Below are positions 33,228 to 41,612 of a stretch of DNA of 64,000 bases, in pieces; the stretch's first letter is position 1, and every line of letters begins with the position of its first letter. The position numbers were made by a program, and so were the translations under genes. The notes under the pieces are model-generated. The model was not told where the DNA came from. It searched no databases and saw only the letters and a list, made by a program, of their open reading frames with translations. This DNA is from Candidatus Saccharibacteria bacterium (GTDB lineage: Bacteria; Patescibacteriota; Saccharimonadia; Saccharimonadales; Saccharimonadaceae), in the NCBI GenBank assembly GCA_016789455.1, contig JAEUQU010000002.1:124001-188000 (forward strand), read 5' to 3'.

Positions 33228-34940
33228 ATGCCAAAAACAGTCATATATATCGATACTGAAGACGACATCACCGCGGTCATCGGCAAGGTAAAAGCCGCCG
33301 AGAGTGATATCGTCGCGCTGGTGCCTCCCAAGCGGACCGGCATGCTGCAGAGCGCAGTCAACCTGAAGCTGCTCAAGCGGGCGGCCTCTGGTGCGCGCAA
33401 GCATGTGGTGTTGATTACCAGTGACCCGTCGCTGCGTTCGCTCGCCGGCGGCGTGATGATTCCGAGTGCTAAAAATCTGCAGAGCCGGCCGGAAATCGCT
33501 TCTGCCGGGGCACCGATTGATGACGAGGAAGATGTGGTCAATGGCAGTGAACTGGCTGTCGGCGATCTTGATGATGCACTGGGCAATGGCGATAAGGCTG
33601 TGCCCACCAGGTCCGACCGGCTCGGTGATAAAGAGGCGCAGGCGGTCGGAGCAGCCACATTGGCGGCTGCCAGGCCGGCACCAGTGCGGGCCGGTGCCGC
33701 AGCTACCGGGCCGGCCGCCGCCGGCAAGGATAAGCCGGGCGATGCCAAAGGGCACAACAAGGTGGCCATACCTGACTTTGGCAGGTTCCGCAAACGGTTG
33801 TACCTTGGTGGACTCGGGGCGGTGCTGTTGGGCGTACTTATCTACTGGGCGTACTGGATTGCGCCGACGGCCAGGGTGGCTATCACGGCCAAGACCGAAC
33901 TGACCAATATCGAAGAAAGTGTCTCGCTTGACCCGGCGGCGGAGTTTGATGCCAGCAAGAACCTGCTGCCTTCGGAGACGCAGGAGCTGAAGAAGACGGC
34001 GGCCGTCGATTTTGACGCCACCGGCAAGAAGGACGTCGGCGAAAAGGCCAAGGGGCAGATCGTCTTCAAGAACTGCGAGACGCCGACTGCGCAGACCATC
34101 GATGCCGGCACGGCCGTCAGCGTCAACGGGCAGAACTATGCCACGCAGGCTGCCGTGACGGTGGCTGGCGGCACGGGTAACTTCATCACGGGCTGTACCA
34201 GTGCGGGATCTTCGCCGGCGGTCAGCATCGTGGCTTCCGATATCGGTGAGAACTACAACCTGGCAAACGGTACCAAGTTGGGTGTCAGCGGCCATAGCAG
34301 CGAACTGACGGCCACTGTCACGGCTGCGGTCAGTGGCGGCTCCAAGCGGACCATCACCGTCGTCTCGCAGGCGGATGTCGACAAGGCCAAGCAGAGCCTG
34401 AACGCCAGCGACGATAACGCTGCCCGTACCGAGCTCTTTGCCAAGTTCAACGGCAACACGACCGGCATCCGCGAAAGTTTCAAGGTGCAGACCGGCGAGC
34501 CGGCAGTCAGTCCGGCCATCGACGCCGAGGCGACCAAGGCTAAGTTGACGGCCGAGACAACGTATACTGCCATCGGTGTCCGCAACCAGCAGCTCGATGA
34601 GTTCCTCAACAAGATAATTAATGAGGATATGGATAATAAGGAGCGCCAGAGTATTTATGACAATGGCCGCAAGGAGATGAAGGTCTCGGATTTCCAGAGC
34701 CTGGATGGCGGACGGGCTTCCTTCCGGCTGAAGACGACCGGATACATCGGTTCCAAGATAGACCAGAAGAGCCTGAAGGAGCAGATGTCCGGTAAGGTCT
34801 ACGGCGAAATCGAATCGATCGTGCGGGACGTGCCGAACGTGGAGCGCGTCGACATCACCTTCTCACCGTTCTGGGTGACCAAGGCGCCATCACCTGACAA
34901 GATAACCATAACGCTTGACGTCAAGAAGAATGGCGAGTAG
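33228..34940 (+). CDS. Large single-pass membrane protein with possible baseplate-J-like exterior domain
   Basis: A 570-aa protein. Residues 1-90 form a cytoplasmic alpha/beta domain (VIYIDTEDDITAVIGKV, then DIVALVPPKRTGMLQS). Residues about 90-185 are an acidic, low-complexity linker, and 188-208 a TM helix. The exterior (210-570) has beta-rich sequence with GTAVSVNGQNYATQ, GGTGNFITGC and SIVASDIGENYNLANGT, resembling Baseplate-J-type beta domains. The N-terminal domain beside an FtsA/PilM-like ATPase suggests a membrane-spanning machine. No certain family assignment. Confidence 0.65.
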   Translation: MPKTVIYIDTEDDITAVIGKVKAAESDIVALVPPKRTGMLQSAVNLKLLKRAASGARKHVVLITSDPSLRSLAGGVMIPSAKNLQSRPEIASAGAPIDDEEDVVNGSELAVGDLDDALGNGDKAVPTRSDRLGDKEAQAVGAATLAAARPAPVRAGAAATGPAAAGKDKPGDAKGHNKVAIPDFGRFRKRLYLGGLGAVLLGVLIYWAYWIAPTARVAITAKTELTNIEESVSLDPAAEFDASKNLLPSETQELKKTAAVDFDATGKKDVGEKAKGQIVFKNCETPTAQTIDAGTAVSVNGQNYATQAAVTVAGGTGNFITGCTSAGSSPAVSIVASDIGENYNLANGTKLGVSGHSSELTATVTAAVSGGSKRTITVVSQADVDKAKQSLNASDDNAARTELFAKFNGNTTGIRESFKVQTGEPAVSPAIDAEATKAKLTAETTYTAIGVRNQQLDEFLNKIINEDMDNKERQSIYDNGRKEMKVSDFQSLDGGRASFRLKTTGYIGSKIDQKSLKEQMSGKVYGEIESIVRDVPNVERVDITFSPFWVTKAPSPDKITITLDVKKNGE

Positions 34941-35343
34941 GGTCATACTCGCCTTCGACGTCGGAGCGCGTCGGGTGGGGGTGGCCCGCGCCGTCGTGCC
35001 GCCACGCATTGCGGCTGGCATCAGGACGCTTATCAACGATGATGCCATCAGGGCAGAGCTGGCAGCACTGTACGCCGAGGAGAAGCCTGATGTCGTCGTC
35101 GTCGGACGGCCGCGCAACCAGGCGGGTGAGACCACGGCGCAGACGGAAGTAGTGGAGGCCTGGGCAGAGCAATACCTGGAACCGCTGGGTGTGCCGGTGG
35201 ATTGGCAGGATGAAAGCCTGACCTCGGTACATGCCGAACGCCAGCTGGAAGCAAGCGGGAAGCCATACGCCAAAGCCGACATCGACCGCAAAGCCGCAGA
35301 ACTGATACTAATTGACTATCTGGAAGAATCGGAGGACCGCTAA
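34930..35343 (+). CDS. ruvX: Holliday junction resolvase-like RNase H-fold protein (YqgF)
   Basis: A 137-aa protein. ILAFDVGARRVGVARA is the first catalytic strand with its Asp; VVVGRPRNQ, WQDESLTSVHAERQL and DRKAAELILIDYLE supply the remaining acidic residues. YqgF is implicated in pre-16S rRNA processing. The start overlaps the preceding gene by 11 nt. mltG follows after 1 nt; the yqgF-mltG order is common in bacteria. Confidence 0.92.
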   Translation: MASRVILAFDVGARRVGVARAVVPPRIAAGIRTLINDDAIRAELAALYAEEKPDVVVVGRPRNQAGETTAQTEVVEAWAEQYLEPLGVPVDWQDESLTSVHAERQLEASGKPYAKADIDRKAAELILIDYLEESEDR

Positions 35344-35344
35344 G

Positions 35345-36424
35345 ATGCAACCGTTCAACAAAGAGCCGGAAGCTGGCGGCGTCCAATATTCCCTGAACCA
35401 ACACATGAAACCGGCCCCGAAGCGCCGCTGGCCGTGGGTGGTGGCCGGACTGACAGTGGTGATGCTGGCCGCTATCGGCGGGAGCATATTTTGGTATTTC
35501 GAAGCCCTCAAGGCGCCTGCTGCCTCGGCCAAGCCGGAACTGTTCACGGTCAAGAGCGGCGACTCGGCCAGTGCGATTGCCGGCCGGCTGCATCAGCAGG
35601 GGCTGATACGGGATACGTTGGCGTTTCAGATAGCCCTGCGGCTCAGTGGCAAGGCCGGCAATATCAAGGCGGGCAGCTACCGTCTTGCCGCCTCTGAAAA
35701 TGCGACAGATATCATGGAAAAACTGGAGTCGGGCAAGGTGGATGTGGTAAACTTGCAGATTTCTCCTGGCATTACGCTTGATATGGTGAAGACGCAGTTC
35801 GTTGGAATCGGTTTCCGCAAAGATGCCGTCGATGCCGCCTTTACGAAGCGGTATGAACACCCGCTGCTGAAAGACCGTCCGGGCACAGCCACCCTGGAAG
35901 GGTATGTTTTCCCTGATACCTACCGGATCCAGCTGGATGAGGGGCCGGAAGTGGCACTCAAACAGGTGTTTGATACGTTCTATAAGAAGCTGACTGCCGA
36001 AAATGCGATTGACGGTGCCAAGGCCAGGGGTCTGAACCTGCATCAGCTGGTGACACTTGCTTCCATCATCGAGAAAGAGGTCAGCTCGGCAGAGGATCAG
36101 GCGCATGTGGCGCAGGTATTTTTGAAGCGCATGAAGGAAGATATGGCGCTTGGATCGGATGTTACCTACATGTATGCCGCCAAGCTGATGGGCGTCAAGG
36201 CGACGCCGGAGCTGCAATCCCCGTATAATACGCGCCTTGTCAAGGGGTTGCCGCCAGGGCCTATTGCCAATACCCGTCTCGGAGCCATCAAGGCAGTGCT
36301 TAATCCAACACCGACTGAAGACCTGTATTTCGTAGCCGGAGACAACGGAATCACGTACTTTTCTAAGACATTGGCAGAGCACGAAGCTAATGTTTCTGCA
36401 CATTGTCAACTTGGTTGCCAATAG
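35345..36424 (+). CDS. mltG: Endolytic murein transglycosylase MltG
   Basis: A 359-aa protein with TM anchor at residues about 25-48 and a large exterior domain. A LysM-like part (FTVKSGDSASAIAGRLHQQGLI) precedes the YceG catalytic region with ASIIEKEVSSAEDQAHVAQVFLKRM, containing the catalytic Glu, and GPIANTRLGAIKAVLNP and LYFVAGDNG. It cuts nascent glycan strands near the membrane. GGAGG lies 9 nt upstream of the ATG at 35345. Motifs quoted are not contiguous. Confidence 0.93.
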   Translation: MQPFNKEPEAGGVQYSLNQHMKPAPKRRWPWVVAGLTVVMLAAIGGSIFWYFEALKAPAASAKPELFTVKSGDSASAIAGRLHQQGLIRDTLAFQIALRLSGKAGNIKAGSYRLAASENATDIMEKLESGKVDVVNLQISPGITLDMVKTQFVGIGFRKDAVDAAFTKRYEHPLLKDRPGTATLEGYVFPDTYRIQLDEGPEVALKQVFDTFYKKLTAENAIDGAKARGLNLHQLVTLASIIEKEVSSAEDQAHVAQVFLKRMKEDMALGSDVTYMYAAKLMGVKATPELQSPYNTRLVKGLPPGPIANTRLGAIKAVLNPTPTEDLYFVAGDNGITYFSKTLAEHEANVSAHCQLGCQ

Positions 36425-36485
36425 TCGTCTAACAGGGGTCAATCTGTTGAAATGTTATGAAAAAATTAACACAAAAATTGACTTT

Positions 36486-36514
36486 TTGGTGCATGGGGAG
36501 TACTATTGGTACAT
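36486..36514 (+). promoter_or_regulatory. Promoter of the LysM-CHAP gene
   Basis: TTGACT, a 17-nt spacer and TACTAT fall around 36479-36507, about 245 nt before the ATG at 36752. The region upstream is AT-rich and follows the mltG stop by about 55 nt. Confidence 0.65.
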
Positions 36515-36751
36515 AACGCTTGGGCGGTGGATATGCTAAAAGTGCGTTCAATCACGCTTTAGACCCATACGACAAGGGTTACTCCAAGTCAATCCATAAG
36601 GGTGATCTACAGTAATTTAAACAAACAGCGATAAACTTATTATTATCAAAGTTGATCAATAATAATCGTAGGTCGATTCACCCTGTCATGCACCTGTTCA
36701 AAGCGGGATGTATGAGATTGTCCTGGAGCAGCTAAGTGGTAACACTTCAGC
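36510..36751 (+). promoter_or_regulatory. Long structured 5' leader of the LysM-CHAP gene
   Basis: About 240 nt without a coding frame. A long-range stem joins AGGGTGA (about 36599) with TCACCCT (about 36680), extendable by GATCTA with TAGGTC; inside it an AT-rich hairpin pairs ATTATTATCAA with TTGAT-AATAAT (with a 2-nt bulge). A CAGCTAAGTGGTAAC segment lies close to the start codon. Actinobacterial and Bacillus cell-wall hydrolase genes often carry a c-di-AMP riboswitch in this position, but I could not fit that consensus with confidence. It is the longest leader of the housekeeping genes here. Confidence 0.5.
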
Positions 36752-37894
36752 ATGGAGAAGCATATCAGTACACTAGCGAAAGTGAAGAGTTTGTACTCCT
36801 CACGTAACCAAGCAGGCGCCAAATCTCTTTCATTAAAGAAAAAGAATGGTCGTCGAGATAAGTTAACCGCAGCGTTCTCTTACGTTTCAATTGCGCTTTT
36901 GATAGTCAGTGTCCTTTCCGTCAATTATCAAAGCGCCACCGACAGCACTGAAGTATTTGGCGTTGCCAATGCTCAGGCTGCCGCTCAAGAAGAAGGTTCA
37001 ATCGATCAGGTTTCGGCCGCCGGACTTGCGGCTACTATTGCTGAGTCTGCGGATATCAGCGTTGAGGCGAATGTCGCCAACCTTTCTACCAGTCTGAACG
37101 CCCGCACTGAATTGGCCCAATCCAATGAGGCATATGCTTCAAAGCCGCAGATGGTGGCCACTACCGAGCGCAACGGTGTCAAGACGTACAAGGTCAAGCA
37201 GGGCGATAACGTCCAGAAGGTCGCCTCGGCCCATCGTGTCTCCGTTGACACGCTGCGCTGGGCCAATAACCTTACCGGCGACAGCCTTGAGCTTGGCAAA
37301 GAACTGACCATCCCAACCGTTGACGGCGTGGTATATACCGTCAAGAACGGCGACACCGTCGAAAACCTGGCCAATAAGTACAAGGCCAGCCGTGACCGTA
37401 TCGTCAGCTTCAATGACGCTGAGCTGAGCGGTCTGCGCCCGGGCCAGCAGATCGTCATCCCCGGCGGCATCGTGCCAGAGACCGAGCGCCCCGGCTATGT
37501 ACCACCCCGCCCGACCTACAGCTACGGCAGCTTTGCCGGCAGTGCTTCCTACACTGCCTCCAGCTTCACGCCGGTATATGGCAACAACGGCTACGTCCAT
37601 GGCTACTGCACCTACTATGTCGCATCACGCATCTCCGTGCCACGCAACTGGGGCAACGCGGCTACCTGGGCCTACTACGCCAAGGCAAGCGGCTGGACGG
37701 TCAGCTCGCAGCCGCAGGCAGGTGCTATCGCCCAGCGCGGCGGCGGCCTCGGCCACGTGGCTATCGTCGAAGAAGTGTCTGCGGATGGTTCCCAGATCCG
37801 GTACTCGGATATGAATGGCCTGGCCGGCTTCAACCGGGTCGGCACCAGTGGCTGGGTACCAGCTTCCAGCTATCCGAATTACATCTACCGATAA
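36752..37894 (+). CDS. Secreted LysM-LysM-CHAP peptidoglycan hydrolase
   Basis: A 380-aa protein. After a basic cytoplasmic N-terminus comes a TM or signal helix (about 38-58). Two LysM domains follow, at about 145-190 (TYKVKQGDNVQKVA, LGKELTIP) and 195-238 (VYTVKNGDTVENLA, PGQQIVIPGG), then a Ser/Tyr-rich linker and a C-terminal CHAP amidase/endopeptidase domain with Cys286 in YCTYYVA and His335 in GHVAIVEEV. It should bind and cut peptidoglycan. It has a 240-nt structured leader and a strong terminator of its own. Confidence 0.9.
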   Translation: MEKHISTLAKVKSLYSSRNQAGAKSLSLKKKNGRRDKLTAAFSYVSIALLIVSVLSVNYQSATDSTEVFGVANAQAAAQEEGSIDQVSAAGLAATIAESADISVEANVANLSTSLNARTELAQSNEAYASKPQMVATTERNGVKTYKVKQGDNVQKVASAHRVSVDTLRWANNLTGDSLELGKELTIPTVDGVVYTVKNGDTVENLANKYKASRDRIVSFNDAELSGLRPGQQIVIPGGIVPETERPGYVPPRPTYSYGSFAGSASYTASSFTPVYGNNGYVHGYCTYYVASRISVPRNWGNAATWAYYAKASGWTVSSQPQAGAIAQRGGGLGHVAIVEEVSADGSQIRYSDMNGLAGFNRVGTSGWVPASSYPNYIYR

Positions 37895-37912
37895 GGAATA
37901 GAAACAAAGGGT

Positions 37913-37942
37913 AAAGCGCCGGGATAACAGTTCCGGCGCTTT
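37913..37942 (+). terminator. Rho-independent terminator after the LysM-CHAP gene
   Basis: AAAGCGCCGG (37913-37922) pairs perfectly with CCGGCGCTTT (37933-37942) around a 10-nt loop, followed by GCTGC and then the TGC-TATAAT promoter of obg. Confidence 0.85.
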
Positions 37943-37997
37943 GCTGCTATAATCGAGACACTGTAACTGAGTGTTGCAAAAAGAGGTAGATAATTTT

Positions 37998-39308
37998 ATG
38001 AGTTTTGTTGATAGCGCTAAGATCATGGTAACGGCCGGCAAGGGCGGCGACGGTGTCGTCAGCTTCAGGCATGAGATTTATGTCGATAAGGGCGGTCCGG
38101 ATGGTGGCGACGGCGGCCGGGGTGGCGATGTCGTCTTTGTGGCCAGCCGAAATGTCAATACGCTTGATGATTTCCGCTACAAGCAGGAAATCAAGGCCGA
38201 GGATGGCGAAGCTGGTTCTAAGCGCCGGCGCCACGGTAAGAGTGGCCGCGATGTGACGGTCAAGGTGCCGGTCGGCACGGCTATTGTCAATGACGAGACA
38301 GGCGAAACGATGGCCGACCTGGCCGAAGATGAAGCTTCGGTGGTATTGGCAAAAGGCGGTCGCGGTGGTTTTGGGAACGCCCACTTTACTTCGTCGACCC
38401 GCCAGGCGCCCCGCGTCGCTGAGCTGGGCGAAGAAGGTGAGGTCTTTGAGTTGCGGCTGGAGCTGAAGTTACTGGCGGATGTCGGACTGGTCGGCTTGCC
38501 GAACGCCGGTAAGTCTACGTTCCTCAGTTCTGTCAGCCATGCCCGGCCAGAAGTGGCCGACTATCCGTTCACCACGTTGGTGCCGCATCTTGGCGTGGCG
38601 ACCATCGATGAGACTTCGTTATTGATTGCAGATATTCCAGGTTTGATCGAGGGAGCCAGCGAGGGCAAGGGGCTGGGCGACCGTTTCCTGCGCCACGTGG
38701 AGCGTACAGCGGTGCTGCTTCATCTGATCGATGCCTACTCCAATGACGCCGCCGAAACATATCAGACTATCCGGCGGGAACTGGCGGCGTACGGCGCCCA
38801 TTTGGCAGAGCGCCCGGAGGTGATCGCCCTGACCAAGACCGAAGGGCTGGATGACGACATCATCGCCATGCAGCAGGATGCTATCCGTGACGTTGCCGGC
38901 AAAGATGCGGAAATATTCGCGATTTCCTCACACAGCGGTCACGGTGTCAAAGAAGTGCTGCGTCTGTTGCGTCGACATGTCGAAACTGTCCGCAAAGCCG
39001 AGGCGGAGCGGCTCGCCGCCGAGAAGGCCGAGCAGGCAATGGCCGTGATCGAGCTTGACGACCGTCAGCAGGACGAGGCCTGGCAGGTACGCGAGGAAGA
39101 CGGTGCCTACATCGTGACCGGCGCCAAGATTGAGCGTTTTGCCGCCCGCACCGACTTCGCCAATATCCATGGCGTCATCCGCCTGCGCGATATCCTGCGC
39201 AAGATGGGCATTCGTCACGAGCTGGAGCGCATGGACGCCTCACCGACGGCTACCATCTACATCGGTGATGCCCGGAAGTACCGGCTGACCATGGAGGATA
39301 TGGAATAG
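37998..39308 (+). CDS. obg: GTPase Obg
   Basis: A 436-aa GTPase involved in 50S assembly and stress signalling. The glycine-rich Obg fold (residues 1-158) carries AGKGGDGVVSFRHE and PDGGDGGRGGDV. The G domain has GLPNAGKSTFLSS, DIPGLIEGASEGKGLGDRFLRH and the TKTEG variant of TKxD. A C-terminal OCT domain (about 345-425) is present. AGAGGT lies 11 nt upstream of the ATG at 37998; the frame from 37971 would add nine residues ahead of the conserved start. Confidence 0.96.
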   Translation: MSFVDSAKIMVTAGKGGDGVVSFRHEIYVDKGGPDGGDGGRGGDVVFVASRNVNTLDDFRYKQEIKAEDGEAGSKRRRHGKSGRDVTVKVPVGTAIVNDETGETMADLAEDEASVVLAKGGRGGFGNAHFTSSTRQAPRVAELGEEGEVFELRLELKLLADVGLVGLPNAGKSTFLSSVSHARPEVADYPFTTLVPHLGVATIDETSLLIADIPGLIEGASEGKGLGDRFLRHVERTAVLLHLIDAYSNDAAETYQTIRRELAAYGAHLAERPEVIALTKTEGLDDDIIAMQQDAIRDVAGKDAEIFAISSHSGHGVKEVLRLLRRHVETVRKAEAERLAAEKAEQAMAVIELDDRQQDEAWQVREEDGAYIVTGAKIERFAARTDFANIHGVIRLRDILRKMGIRHELERMDASPTATIYIGDARKYRLTMEDME

Positions 39309-39342
39309 GCGCGGCAGCTTCTTCATATGATAAGCTAGGCCT

Positions 39343-40773
39343 ATGGCAGCATCCCCATCATTATTCTTCTACGACCTCGAGACCAGTGGCACCGATCCGC
39401 GCAAGCAGCGCATCATGCAGTTCGCCGGCCAGCGCACCGACCTTGACCTCAATCTTATCGGCGAACCGTTCAACCTGATGGTCGCCCTGACCGACGAGGT
39501 GTTGCCCGACCCGCAAGCCATCATGATTACCGGCATCTCACCGCAGAAGACGCAGGAAGAAGGCTATAGCGAAGCGGAGTTCCTCCGCATCTTCCAGCAG
39601 GACATCTGCGTGCCGGGTACTACCATGCTCGGTTTCAACAGCGTACGGTTTGACGATGAGTTCATGCGCCATACGTTGTACCGCAACTTTTACGATGCCT
39701 ACGAATGGAGCTGGAAGGACGGCTGCTCGCGCTGGGATCTGCTTGATGTCGTGCGCATGACCCGGGCACTACGGCCGGACGGCATCAAGTGGCCGGTGAC
39801 GCCTGAAGGTGCGCCAACTAACCGCCTCGAGCTGCTGACAAAAGAGAACGGCCTGACGCATGAGCATGCCCACGATGCGCTCAGTGATGTACTGGCCCTG
39901 ATCGACGTCGCCCGTCTCATCCGGCAGAAGCAGCCCAAACTGTATGATTATCTGTTTAAGATGCGGGCCAAGAAGTGTGTGGAAGATCTGGTAAATCCGC
40001 AGAATCCGCAGCCGTTCGTCTACACTTCCGGCCGGTATCCCAAGGAGACGCTGCACACTACTGTGGCTTTCCCGTTATCTTTAAGTAATTACCCCGGCAC
40101 CATCATCGTCTATGACCTGCGTCACGACCCGGCGGATTGGGCCGATAAATCAGTGGAAGAACTGCGCAGTCTCCGTTTTGTCAAATGGGAAGACCGCCAG
40201 AAGCCGGAGTATAAGCCGTTCCCCGCCAAAGAATTGGGGTGCAACAAGTGTCCGGCCGTAGCGCCCATGGGCACATTCGATGCGGCGGCGCAGGAGCGGT
40301 TGGGGCTGAGCCTGGAAACTATCGAAAAGCACAAGACGGCGCTCATCAAGACCGGCCTCGCGCAGAAGTTACAGCAGGTGTTCGCGCGTGAGAAGGCCGA
40401 GCGGGGCGAGACTGACTGTGACGGTGCTCTGTATGACGGCTTCATCGGCGAAGGCGACAAGACCAAAATGCGTGCCGTCCGGGCAGCTGACCGTTCAAAC
40501 ATTGCCAGTCTGAAGCTGGATTTTAATGACAATCGGCTTGCTAGCCTGCTGCCGCGCTACAAAGCCCGTAACTATCCGCAGACACTCAGCTCGGAAGAAA
40601 AATTTGCCTGGGAAGAGTACCGCACCGCCCGGCTGCAGGCTGATGCGCCAGGCTTCCTGAAACAGATGCAGGAGCTGGCCAAGCAGGTGTCGGAAGAGCA
40701 GGACGACAACAAGGCCTTTTTGCTGCAAGAACTGCAGCTCTGGTTTGAGAGCATCATGCCCGTCGATGACTAA
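39343..40773 (+). CDS. sbcB: Exodeoxyribonuclease I
   Basis: A 476-aa 3'-5' single-strand exonuclease. The DEDDh core opens FFYDLETSGTDPRKQRIMQF and continues GFNSVRFDDEFMRH and the HEHAHDALSDVLALI segment with the last His and Asp. The SH3-like and helical C-terminal domains (about 195-470) match the E. coli ExoI layout in length. A TATGAT box (39326-39331) lies 11 nt before the ATG and no Shine-Dalgarno site is seen. This family is mostly known from Proteobacteria, so its occurrence here is notable. Confidence 0.93.
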   Translation: MAASPSLFFYDLETSGTDPRKQRIMQFAGQRTDLDLNLIGEPFNLMVALTDEVLPDPQAIMITGISPQKTQEEGYSEAEFLRIFQQDICVPGTTMLGFNSVRFDDEFMRHTLYRNFYDAYEWSWKDGCSRWDLLDVVRMTRALRPDGIKWPVTPEGAPTNRLELLTKENGLTHEHAHDALSDVLALIDVARLIRQKQPKLYDYLFKMRAKKCVEDLVNPQNPQPFVYTSGRYPKETLHTTVAFPLSLSNYPGTIIVYDLRHDPADWADKSVEELRSLRFVKWEDRQKPEYKPFPAKELGCNKCPAVAPMGTFDAAAQERLGLSLETIEKHKTALIKTGLAQKLQQVFAREKAERGETDCDGALYDGFIGEGDKTKMRAVRAADRSNIASLKLDFNDNRLASLLPRYKARNYPQTLSSEEKFAWEEYRTARLQADAPGFLKQMQELAKQVSEEQDDNKAFLLQELQLWFESIMPVDD

Positions 40774-40787
40774 ACGGCAGACGCGCG

Positions 40788-41114
40788 TTACGATTGCCGC
40801 GCAGCAATGATGACTTGGCGGCGAATGGCCGGCAGGGGAGACTTGCGCAGCACCTCGGCTGTCGGACTGGCGGGTGCGATGACCTGGATGGGCGTGTGCC
40901 GCCAGTGCCTGCCGCCATACGCCAGCATCCAGCCCACCAGCACCAGTAGCGACAGCCCCAGCATGACGAACCACGGCAACTGAATGTCGAGACCAGGTAT
41001 GATGCCGGCCATCAGGAAGGCGCCGCCGTGTTTGGCGATGTTGCCCGTCAAATCAGTCATTACCAAAGCGCCAGCCAGGCTGACGGATGTGCCAAAAATA
41101 AACACGTTCTTCAC
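40788..41114 (-). CDS. Small membrane protein, two TM helices, function unknown
   Basis: A 108-aa protein from GTG 41114 (GGAGGA 6 nt upstream), starting MKNVFIFGTSVSLAGALVM. TM segments at about 3-20 and 44-63 are separated by a short loop with GNIAKHGG; the C-terminal 40 residues are basic. No family recognised. The start position, Shine-Dalgarno site and codon use resemble the accessory genes, but it has no clear terminator. Confidence 0.6.
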   Translation of the reverse strand: MKNVFIFGTSVSLAGALVMTDLTGNIAKHGGAFLMAGIIPGLDIQLPWFVMLGLSLLVLVGWMLAYGGRHWRHTPIQVIAPASPTAEVLRKSPLPAIRRQVIIAARQS

Positions 41115-41211
41115 GCGGTCTCCTCCGTTTATGTTGCTATGAAACTTATTACTACGATACCAAGTATTTGCTGACGGCACAATAATATTTTAAAGCACAA
41201 GCATAATAAAA

Positions 41212-41242
41212 ACGGCGGCCTGCGCCTGGGCATGGCCGCCGT
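41212..41242 (-). terminator. Rho-independent terminator of the PGPGW gene
   Basis: On the minus strand 41234-41242 pairs with 41212-41220 (9 bp), followed by TTTTTATTATG. It lies 28 nt beyond the stop of the gene at 41270. Confidence 0.85.
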
Positions 41243-41269
41243 CCGTCCGGGTCTCGCTTTTTTGCTGCG

Positions 41270-41566
41270 CTACAACCGCTTTTTCAGTTTATGGCTCACC
41301 GAGTGCCGGCCCAGGTGATCGTTCCAGCGTTTCTTGACGTACCGGTAGATAATCATGAATTTCCGCTCGATCCACTGCTTCAGCCGGTCCACCCATGGCA
41401 GCTCGGTGGCAATGATGGCAATACCGGCAAAAATGGCCAACAGGCCAGGGCCTGGCACTACCAGCATGATGATGCCGGCGATGATGGTGGCAATGCCCGC
41501 CAGCAGCACGAACGGAATACGGATGATACGGGGCACTTTGCGCCAGTTGCGTTTTATGGATTCCAT
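41270..41566 (-). CDS. PGPGW-type transmembrane protein
   Basis: A 98-aa protein with two TM helices (about 14-32 and 36-52) around the motif LVVPGPGLLAIFAG, typical of the putative transmembrane PGPGW family of unknown function, and a basic C-terminal tail. The start at 41566 lies 6 nt from TATAAT (41573-41578) with no Shine-Dalgarno site, so it is probably leaderless; the much longer upstream frame is antisense to the divergent gene. Confidence 0.85.
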   Translation of the reverse strand: MESIKRNWRKVPRIIRIPFVLLAGIATIIAGIIMLVVPGPGLLAIFAGIAIIATELPWVDRLKQWIERKFMIIYRYVKKRWNDHLGRHSVSHKLKKRL

Positions 41567-41612
41567 GATGGTATTATAACAGCGAATAGTAATGGGCGGA
41601 GATCGGAGATGT

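Noticed and set aside
33204-34295. 363-codon minus-strand open frame opposite the large membrane protein
   Set aside because: Antisense frame with an Arg/His-rich, domain-free sequence and no promoter or Shine-Dalgarno site.
36510-36751. c-di-AMP (ydaO) riboswitch in the LysM-CHAP leader
   Set aside because: Isolated resemblances exist, but the conserved core order could not be assembled, so only a structured leader is claimed.
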